Shown piece after piece: positions 1 through 5,204 of a stretch of DNA of 5,204 nt. Origin of the DNA: Thermococci archaeon. GTDB lineage: Archaea; Methanobacteriota_B; Thermococci; Thermococcales; Thermococcaceae. Below the pieces are notes generated by a model. The model was not told where the DNA came from. It was given only the letters and a program-made list of their open reading frames with translations, and ran no database searches. Each line of letters opens with the position of its first letter. Within the stretch, counting starts at the first letter, position 1. Where the stretch lies: positions 1-5,204 of the forward strand of contig QMUE01000122.1 in assembly GCA_003663535.1 (NCBI GenBank), in the 5' to 3' direction. The position numbers and the translations under genes are program-made.

Positions 1-1308
<1,308 letters not shown>

Positions 1309-1336
1309 TTTTTGTTAACATATTTGTGCGGGTATA

Positions 1337-1343
1337 GAGGTGG
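1337..1343 (+). promoter_or_regulatory. Shine-Dalgarno of pyrE (decides the start)
   Basis: The GAGGTGG motif ends 5 nt before the ATG at 1349. An in-frame GTG at 1340 lies inside this motif, so it is unlikely to be the start, and the next ATG at 1355 is spaced too far. This favours 1349. Confidence 0.75.
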
Positions 1344-1348
1344 TTTAC

Positions 1349-1909
1349 ATGAAAATGTCAAAGGAAAAGCAGCTTTTAATTGAACTTATCTTTGAGGAGA
1401 AAGCAGTTGAATTCGGACATTTTGTTCTCAGTTCTGGAAAAGAAAGTAACTATTACATTAACATTAAAAAACTTATAACAAATCCCAAAGCATTGAGGAT
1501 TATTGCTTCCCTCATGAAAATCAAGGTAGATGAGTTTGCTCTTGAATATGACAAAATAGCAGGGCCGGAACTTGGGGCAGTCCCTATAGCAGTTTCTTTG
1601 GCTCTAATGAGTGATAAACCTCTGCTAATAGTACGAAAGAAGAAAAAGGAATATGGAACAGGGAGGCAAATTGAGGGTGAAGTGAAAAAAGGTGAGAGAG
1701 TACTTCTTGTAGAAGATGTTACAACTACTGGTGGAAGTGTTCTCAGGGCAGCGAAAGCTTTGGAAGAGGAAGGTGCCAAAATAGTTGGGATAATGGTAGT
1801 AGTTGATCGGGAAGAAGGTGCTAAAGAAGCTTTAGAAAAAGAAGGTTACACCCTAATTCCACTGGTAACAGTGGGAGATCTATTCAAATATAGAGAAAAG
1901 AGAGAATAG
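1349..1909 (+). CDS. pyrE: Orotate phosphoribosyltransferase
   Basis: Cytosolic enzyme that joins orotate and PRPP to give orotidine 5'-monophosphate and pyrophosphate, the fifth step of UMP synthesis. From ATG 1349 it is 186 residues, within the usual archaeal range of stand-alone OPRTases (it is not fused to OMP decarboxylase). Seen: the OPRTase N-terminal signature [13 protein letters not shown] (25-37); the flexible catalytic loop region with a lysine cluster, [16 protein letters not shown] (95-110); and the PRPP-binding motif [13 protein letters not shown] (118-130) with its acidic pair E122-D123. The C-terminus is short and charged. A longer version from GTG 1340 (189 residues) is possible but that codon overlaps the Shine-Dalgarno. 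The gene is divergent from pyrBI, giving coordinated pyrimidine supply. Its stop lies one base from the stop of the convergent winged-helix gene, so its terminator must lie inside that gene. Confidence 0.96.
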   Translation: MKMSKEKQLLIELIFEEKAVEFGHFVLSSGKESNYYINIKKLITNPKALRIIASLMKIKVDEFALEYDKIAGPELGAVPIAVSLALMSDKPLLIVRKKKKEYGTGRQIEGEVKKGERVLLVEDVTTTGGSVLRAAKALEEEGAKIVGIMVVVDREEGAKEALEKEGYTLIPLVTVGDLFKYREKRE

Positions 1910-1910
1910 A

Positions 1911-2189
1911 TCAAAAATAATCTTCAAGGGTTTTTGCTTTAACCATTATTGTTGCCTTTTCGTTTCCATAGAAGATTTCAACAAGGCCTTCTGATTCTAA
2001 TCTTTTTAACATGCGTAAAAGCCACGGCATTGGTGTTTCAAGCTCTTCACTTAACTTTTGTAAAGAAGTAGCTCTCTTTTTTGTTACCAAGAGTTTGTAG
2101 ATAACATTTTTTCTAGCAACCATTCCAAGAACACCAAATGTTATATTGTTTTTGATTCTAATAAACGTTTCTTGGTATCCTATTGACAT
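1911..2189 (-). CDS. Small winged-helix (HTH) DNA-binding protein
   Basis: 92-residue protein of unknown target. Seen: after an N-terminal stretch of about 22 residues, a compact winged-helix pattern follows. It consists of a helix (VARKNVIYKLLVTKK, 24-38), then SLQKLSEELETPMPWLLRMLKRLESEGLV (42-70) as helix-turn-helix with the recognition helix around 53-66, then a beta wing (EIFYGNEKATIMV, 71-83) and a short tail. There is no ligand domain, so it resembles minimal MarR/ArsR-like archaeal regulators; a specific family is not claimed. Start: ATG 2189 lies about 5-6 nt after a predicted transcription start, without a clear Shine-Dalgarno. An internal ATG at 2123 has GGTG 8 nt upstream and would give a 70-residue version keeping the whole domain. 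It diverges from the methyltransferase gene over a shared TATA tract, so a local or autoregulatory role is conceivable (inference). Its end abuts pyrE. Confidence 0.85.
   Translation of the reverse strand: MSIGYQETFIRIKNNITFGVLGMVARKNVIYKLLVTKKRATSLQKLSEELETPMPWLLRMLKRLESEGLVEIFYGNEKATIMVKAKTLEDYF
1931..1935 (+). terminator. Possible oligo-T terminator for pyrE
   Basis: A T5 run follows the pyrE stop by about 20 nt and is followed by further T-rich stretches (1938-1940 and beyond). Archaeal termination commonly uses such U-tracts. It lies antisense inside the winged-helix gene. Weak on its own. Confidence 0.35.
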
Positions 2190-2215
2190 TGTGACAAATC
2201 CACTTAACCAGCATC

Positions 2216-2224
2216 TTTTTATAT
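2216..2224. promoter_or_regulatory. TATA-like tract shared by winged-helix gene (-) and methyltransferase gene (+)
   Basis: On the plus strand tttttatat, and on the minus strand atataaaaa, form a TATA element in the 55-nt gap between two divergent start codons. On the plus side the centre is about 25 nt before the methyltransferase ATG at 2245, and no Shine-Dalgarno precedes that ATG, which predicts a leaderless mRNA. On the minus side the expected start is near 2194-2195, leaving a leader of only about 5-6 nt. The minus-strand reading (TATAAAAA with a purine-rich flank) looks the better promoter. Positions of transcription starts are inferred. Confidence 0.55.
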
Positions 2225-2244
2225 GCCCCCTCTAAACATGACAC

Positions 2245-3504
2245 ATGCGAGTGGAGATAGAAAAACTAAGTTCTGAAGGTTTTGGGGAAGTAAAAATTAA
2301 TGGTAGAAAATTATTTATTCCATTCACGGCTCCTGGAGATATAGTTGAGGTTAAAAAGTGGCGTAAAGAAAAGAAGAAATGCGTGGTCTATGAATATGTA
2401 ATACTTGAGCCTTCCTCTATTAGGGTTAAACCAGAGTGTAAGCACTTTGGTGTATGTGGAGGATGTTTGCTTCAGCATATTTCTTATGAAGAACAACTAA
2501 AATTTAAGGAGCAAAAACTATCTGAACTTCTAGAGATGAACGTTGAAGTACTTCCATCTCCTAAAATTTATGGCTATAGGAACAGAATTGACGTGGCAGT
2601 AACCACAAGAGGAATTGGCTTTAGGCGAAGGGGTACTTGGTGGGATGTTACAGATGTGAAAAGCTGTAGAATCTTTGGTGATAAGGGTGAGAAAGCCCTA
2701 AGGTCAGTTAGAGATCTTATCGAAGATCTTAAGCTAGTTCCATGGGACTTAAAGAAAAGTAATGGCTTTCTAAGGTATATAGTTTTGCGAGAAGGCAAGT
2801 TTACAGGAGAATTCATGGTAAACTTGGTAACATCTGAAGGCACTCTTTCCAAGGAAGTCACTGAATACTTTGATTTTGCAACTTCTCTTTACTGGAGTGT
2901 TAACAGCACTAAAAGCGATGTATCATATGGGACTCCTAGGAGAGTTTGGGGGGCAGAATTTATTAGGGAAAAACTTGATGATGTTACTTACCTTATTCAT
3001 CCGAATTCATTTTTTCAAACAAATTCTTATCAAGCTGTTAATCTTGTAAAAAAGGTTAGTGGCTTTGTTGAAGGCGAGAAGGTTCTTGACCTTTACTCTG
3101 GTGTGGGGACTTTTGGAATATATTTAGCAAGAAGAGGATTTAAAATAGAGGGAATTGAGGTAAATCCCTTTGCAGTAGAAATGGCGAACACAAATGCAAG
3201 GATAAATGAAGTAAATGCGGAGTTTAAGGTGGGAGAGGATAGAGGGGTGAGGGACTTAGGGGTTTATGACACTGTCATTGTAGATCCTCCAAGAGCGGGC
3301 CTTCATCCGAAACTTATAAAGAAGCTACTCAAAGATTCACCTGAAACGTTGGTATATGTGTCCTGCAATCCGAGAACATTTTCAGAAAATTTGAAAAAAC
3401 TTAAAGAGGGATATGCCATTGAAGAGATAGTGGCTCTTGATATGTTTCCCCATACTCCTCATGTTGAGATTGTTGCAAAACTAGATTTGAAGAACAAAAT
3501 ATAG
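2245..3504 (+). CDS. RumA/RlmD-type RNA (uracil-C5)-methyltransferase, SAM-dependent, [4Fe-4S]
   Basis: Methylates C5 of a uridine in tRNA or 23S rRNA using S-adenosylmethionine. 419 residues, full length. Seen: an N-terminal TRAM RNA-binding domain (about 1-54, with GFGEV and PFTAPGD); a [4Fe-4S] cluster set C65-X5-C71-X2-C74 plus C141; a central RNA-recognition region; and a Rossmann methyltransferase domain with SFFQTN (256-261), motif I LDLYSGVGTFG (281-291), IEVNP (304-308) and DPPRAGL (347-353). The catalytic nucleophile is C374 in YVSCNPRT, and the general-base glutamate is E408 in FPHTPHVEIVA. Known: Pyrococcus abyssi has two such proteins, PAB0719 (tRNA m5U54) and PAB0760 (23S rRNA U747-equivalent), both of bacterial RlmD descent. 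I cannot tell which orthologue this is, so no symbol is given. It probably starts leaderless at ATG 2245; the ATG at 2238 is out of frame. Confidence 0.95.
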   Translation: MRVEIEKLSSEGFGEVKINGRKLFIPFTAPGDIVEVKKWRKEKKKCVVYEYVILEPSSIRVKPECKHFGVCGGCLLQHISYEEQLKFKEQKLSELLEMNVEVLPSPKIYGYRNRIDVAVTTRGIGFRRRGTWWDVTDVKSCRIFGDKGEKALRSVRDLIEDLKLVPWDLKKSNGFLRYIVLREGKFTGEFMVNLVTSEGTLSKEVTEYFDFATSLYWSVNSTKSDVSYGTPRRVWGAEFIREKLDDVTYLIHPNSFFQTNSYQAVNLVKKVSGFVEGEKVLDLYSGVGTFGIYLARRGFKIEGIEVNPFAVEMANTNARINEVNAEFKVGEDRGVRDLGVYDTVIVDPPRAGLHPKLIKKLLKDSPETLVYVSCNPRTFSENLKKLKEGYAIEEIVALDMFPHTPHVEIVAKLDLKNKI

Positions 3505-3509
3505 GGTTC

Positions 3510-3523
3510 AAAAAGTTAATATA
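3510..3523 (+). promoter_or_regulatory. BRE/TATA promoter of lrpA
   Basis: An A-rich BRE-like segment (aaaaag, 3510-3515) is followed by TTAATATA (3516-3523). The expected start is near 3545, giving a roughly 10-nt leader that carries the Shine-Dalgarno. P. furiosus LrpA represses its own promoter by binding around the start site, so an operator is expected over about 3525-3560; I see no clean inverted repeat there. Confidence 0.6.
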
Positions 3524-3544
3524 CTCGGTTAATAAAACAATTAT

Positions 3545-3551
3545 GGGGTGA
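3545..3551 (+). promoter_or_regulatory. Shine-Dalgarno of lrpA
   Basis: GGGGTGA ends 4 nt before the ATG at 3556, a typical Thermococcales spacing. An ATG at 3552 is closer but out of frame and too near, so 3556 is the start. Confidence 0.75.
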
Positions 3552-3555
3552 ATGT

Positions 3556-3981
3556 ATGTTAGACGAAAGGGACAGGATTATAATTGAGATGTTGACAAGA
3601 GATGCAAGAACGCCCTTTACTGAAATAGCAAAGGCTTTGGGCATAAGTGAAACAGCTGTAAGGAAAAGGGTCCGATCATTGGAAGAGAGGGGGATTGTAA
3701 GACAGTATACTATTAGAGTAGACCCTCAAAAGCTTGGTTACAATCTGGTAAGTATCACAGGGGTGGACACAACACCAGAAAGACTTTTTGAAGTTGCCAG
3801 TAAGTTAAAGGAGTTTGAGTTTGTAAGAGAGCTCTATCTATCAAGTGGTGACCACATGATAATGGCAGAAATATGGGCAAAGGATGGTGGGGATTTAGCA
3901 GATATTATGTCAAATAAAATAGGAAAAATTGATGGTGTTACAAAGGTCTGCCCGGCTATAATTTTGGAACGGTTAAAGTAA
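3556..3981 (+). CDS. lrpA: Lrp/AsnC-family transcriptional regulator, LrpA orthologue
   Basis: Feast/famine-type DNA-binding regulator, 141 residues, the same length as P. furiosus LrpA, which I recognise from memory as very similar throughout. Seen: an N-terminal helix-turn-helix (about 3-50) with [20 protein letters not shown] (16-35) and the recognition helix in [14 protein letters not shown] (33-46); a short linker; and a C-terminal RAM/AsnC effector and oligomerisation domain (about 62-141) with LVSITGVDT (64-72), the [19 protein letters not shown] core (92-110) and a [12 protein letters not shown] end. Known for P. furiosus LrpA: it forms an octamer of dimers and represses its own transcription by blocking RNA polymerase recruitment; a ligand is not established. 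The protein looks intact, so autoregulation is a fair inference. It lies 51 nt after the methyltransferase gene with its own promoter. The tRNA-Gly promoter starts at its stop codon. Confidence 0.95.
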   Translation: MLDERDRIIIEMLTRDARTPFTEIAKALGISETAVRKRVRSLEERGIVRQYTIRVDPQKLGYNLVSITGVDTTPERLFEVASKLKEFEFVRELYLSSGDHMIMAEIWAKDGGDLADIMSNKIGKIDGVTKVCPAIILERLK

Positions 3982-3984
3982 AGC

Positions 3985-3991
3985 TTTTAAA
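3985..3991 (+). promoter_or_regulatory. TATA box of tRNA-Gly
   Basis: TTTTAAA is centred about 25 nt before position 4013, just upstream of the mature tRNA 5' end at 4017, as expected for an archaeal tRNA promoter with a very short 5' leader. The BRE position (about 3978-3984, taaagc) overlaps the lrpA stop codon at 3979-3981. Confidence 0.65.
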
Positions 3992-4016
3992 CCTTCTTTG
4001 TATTATCTTTCGTTGA

Positions 4017-4094
4017 GCGGTGGTAGTCTAGCCTGGTCTAGGACACCGGCCTCCCAAGCCGGTAACCCGGGTTCGAATCCCGGCCACCGCACCA
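4017..4094 (+). tRNA. tRNA-Gly, anticodon CCC
   Basis: Full cloverleaf, 78 nt including encoded CCA. The acceptor GCGGTGG (4017-4023) pairs with CCACCGC (4084-4090). The D arm spans about 4026-4044 (GTC/GAC stem). The anticodon stem CCGGC (4046-4050) pairs with GCCGG (4058-4062) around the loop CTCCCAA, placing CCC at 4053-4055 (reads GGG). There is a 4-nt variable loop. The T stem CCGGG (4067-4071) pairs with CCCGG (4079-4083) around loop TTCGAAT. The discriminator is A4091, then CCA at 4092-4094. No intron. All stems are fully paired apart from ordinary D-arm looseness, so the gene looks functional. The high GC of the stems against AT-rich flanks is typical of hyperthermophile tRNA. Confidence 0.97.
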
Positions 4095-4098
4095 CAGA

Positions 4099-4104
4099 TT
4101 TTTT
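4099..4104 (+). terminator. Oligo-T terminator after tRNA-Gly
   Basis: A T6 run starts 5 nt after the encoded CCA, the usual arrangement for archaeal tRNA genes. A second T6 run at 4140-4145 could act as a back-up. Confidence 0.65.
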
Positions 4105-4364
4105 AAACACTTGTTAGTTGGATGTGTGATCTCAAAACCTTTTTTATGATGGAGGAGAAATTATTCAACTATTTCAATTGTATTTAGGTTCTCAGTTTCA
4201 AATACATAATAATCGTAACTCAATGATTTTTTCGTTGGCCATGTACAGTCCCTAAACTTCATAAACCTTGTCTTCTTCTCTTCTTTCTTTAAGAAGCTTC
4301 TTTGTGGCCTATAATATTCACAATCGAAATACTAAGAAATGTATGTAAAGAAATGTTGTTTGTA
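4105..4364. other. AT-rich spacer between tRNA-Gly and antiporter gene
   Basis: About 260 bases without a confident gene. It contains a T6 run (4140-4145), a polypyrimidine tract on the plus strand (about 4266-4306) that includes the perfect 12-bp palindrome aagaagcttctt (4291-4302), and an unassigned minus-strand open frame listed separately. On the minus strand downstream of the antiporter stop there are only short T3 clusters and no strong terminator. I see no tRNA-derived repeat, insertion-sequence end or CRISPR repeat here. Confidence 0.6.
4161..4262 (-). CDS. Candidate small ORF or gene remnant, 33 aa (low confidence)
   Basis: From ATG 4262 to TAA at 4161 the minus strand encodes 33 residues (MKFRDCTWPTKKS... 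...NLNTIEIVE), not recognised. The same frame is open upstream to a TAG at 4332-4334, giving 56 sense codons that read plausibly as soluble protein: a charged KKEEKKTR-like stretch, aromatic YDYYVF, and four of four arginines as AGA/AGG as in neighbouring genes. It is also in the same reading frame as the antiporter gene upstream. Against it: no good Shine-Dalgarno (only AAGG 3 nt before the ATG), only one ATG, located mid-frame, and an open run of this length can arise by chance in AT-rich DNA. It may be a true small gene, the C-terminal relic of a lost gene, or chance. Confidence 0.22.
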   Translation of the reverse strand: MKFRDCTWPTKKSLSYDYYVFETENLNTIEIVE

Positions 4365-5204
4365 CTACTTTTTGTAAACCCATTTCAGTAACGGGGGTGT
4401 CAGGATTGTGGTTGCAAATACCATAGAAATGGCTATTGTAAGGGCCTCTGGCCCAATTACACCACTTGAGAGAGCTATTGTAAGCATTGCAAGCTCAACA
4501 CCGAGTCGGGGGATCATCCCAATACCAATCCTTAGAGATGATTTAAGATCAAAACCAGCTAAATATGCTCCTGTTCCACATCCAAGGATTTTGCTTATTA
4601 TTGCTGCAAGAGTGTATAAAATTGCAAAGAAACTTGCATGTAAGATATAGCTGACTTCGATTCTCATACCAACCTCTACAAAGAAGAGAGGAATAAAGAT
4701 GGAGTAACCAAGGATGCTCATGTGATTTTCAACCTGTTTTCTGTAGCTAGTTTGTCCTATTGTTAGTCCTACCAAATATGCTCCTAGAATAGATGCGAGG
4801 TTCAGATGCTCTGCCATATAAGCAAAAATTATCAGAAAGATTATTGCAAATGTTGTTGTGGACTCGGGCAAGTCTATGCGTGAAATTCTTTTGAAGGCTT
4901 TCTCTGCAAGGACCGGCCCAAAATACAAGAAAACTGCAAGAAATCCACTAACTTCTACGAGGATCTCAAGGATTGTCATGTAATCTATGCTTCCTTCCCG
5001 AAGAAGAGAAATGATAACAGTTAAAACAAGAATCCCCAAAACATCATCTACAACTGCGGCAGCTAAGATCGTTGTACCCTCCCTACTCCTAAGTTTTCTG
5101 AGTTCCATTAGAACCCTTACAGTTATACTAACACTTGTTGGTGTCATTATAGCACCATAAAGGAGGGCCTCATGAAACTCTACGAACGGATAAGCTACTA
5201 AAAA
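4365..5204 (-). CDS. CPA2 / NapA-type Na+/H+ antiporter (partial, N-terminus off window)
   Basis: Integral membrane cation/proton exchanger for pH and sodium homeostasis. The frame stays open to the right edge: 279 residues are visible, about 110 fewer than the usual 380-400, so the true start lies outside; the ATG at 5147 is internal. Counting from the edge, seen: an unwound-helix motif GAIMTPTSVSITVRVL (17-32); AAAVVDDVLGI with the adjacent aspartates D53-D54, the ion-binding pair of NapA/NhaA-like antiporters; hydrophobic helices near 46-67, 74-96, 117-133, 134-150, 163-185, 189-216, 225-248 and 253-276; PLFFVEVGM (about 172-180); and GMIPRLGVELAM with R233. The DD motif separates it from Kef-type QD transporters and suggests electrogenic Na+/H+ exchange (family knowledge). 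It ends just after the last helix with a short LKWVYKK tail and a TAG stop, followed in frame by a second TAG. Confidence 0.92.
   Translation of the reverse strand, partial: FLVAYPFVEFHEALLYGAIMTPTSVSITVRVLMELRKLRSREGTTILAAAVVDDVLGILVLTVIISLLREGSIDYMTILEILVEVSGFLAVFLYFGPVLAEKAFKRISRIDLPESTTTFAIIFLIIFAYMAEHLNLASILGAYLVGLTIGQTSYRKQVENHMSILGYSIFIPLFFVEVGMRIEVSYILHASFFAILYTLAAIISKILGCGTGAYLAGFDLKSSLRIGIGMIPRLGVELAMLTIALSSGVIGPEALTIAISMVFATTILTPPLLKWVYKK

Noticed and set aside
4145..4210. Possible C/D-box guide RNA in the spacer, starting from ATGATGG
   Set aside because: The C-box-like word has a mismatch at its last base, and no CTGA D box or internal C'/D' pair follows at the right spacing on that strand.
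4017..4364. tRNA-Gly as an attachment site for an integrated element
   Set aside because: tRNA genes are common integration sites in Archaea, but no second copy of the tRNA 3' end, no integrase fragment and no direct repeat is visible in the window.
4332..4367. Two in-frame TAG codons as pyrrolysine or programmed read-through sites
   Set aside because: Pyrrolysine coding is not known in Thermococcales, and two ambers within 12 codons fit a decayed or non-coding tail better; kept only as a low-weight alternative in the finding on the open frame.
4408..4650. Plus-strand open frame of 80 codons inside the antiporter gene
   Set aside because: Antisense to conserved transmembrane helices of the antiporter; no Shine-Dalgarno or promoter seen.

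Overview
The window looks like core chromosome of a low-to-moderate GC hyperthermophilic euryarchaeon of the order Thermococcales (Pyrococcus/Thermococcus/Palaeococcus). The reasons are: an ATCase catalytic/regulatory pair of archaeal size; an Lrp-family regulator that I recognise from memory as very close to Pyrococcus furiosus LrpA; a RumA/RlmD-type m5U methyltransferase, a family that within Archaea is essentially confined to Thermococcales and Nanoarchaeota; archaeal BRE/TATA promoters; a tRNA with encoded CCA; and arginine codons dominated by AGA/AGG. The species cannot be named from sequence alone.

Layout, left to right. On the minus strand lies pyrBI: pyrB (350-1270), followed through a 4-nt ATGA overlap by pyrI (353 to the left edge, C-terminus cut off). 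Diverging from it on the plus strand is pyrE (1349-1909). A perfect 10-bp palindromic TATA box sits between them and can serve both directions. pyrE runs tail-to-tail, with one base between stop codons, into a small minus-strand winged-helix protein gene (1911-2189). That gene diverges, again over a shared TATA-like tract, from the plus-strand RNA m5U methyltransferase gene (2245-3504), which appears leaderless. An lrpA orthologue (3556-3981) follows with its own promoter and Shine-Dalgarno, and then tRNA-Gly(CCC) (4017-4094), whose promoter begins at the lrpA stop codon. About 270 bases without a confident gene follow. They hold an oligo-T terminator and an unassigned minus-strand open frame. 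The right end is a minus-strand CPA2/NapA-type Na+/H+ antiporter gene (4365 to the right edge, N-terminus cut off).

Functionally, pyrB, pyrI and pyrE cover the committed step, its nucleotide feedback control, and the conversion of orotate to OMP in UMP synthesis. The methyltransferase and tRNA-Gly belong to translation, and LrpA is an autoregulated transcription factor. I found no defence system, mobile element, CRISPR array or clearly new system. The less ordinary points are the two divergent gene pairs with shared TATA elements, the abutting convergent tails, the lrpA/tRNA promoter overlap, and an open frame in register downstream of the antiporter's amber stop.
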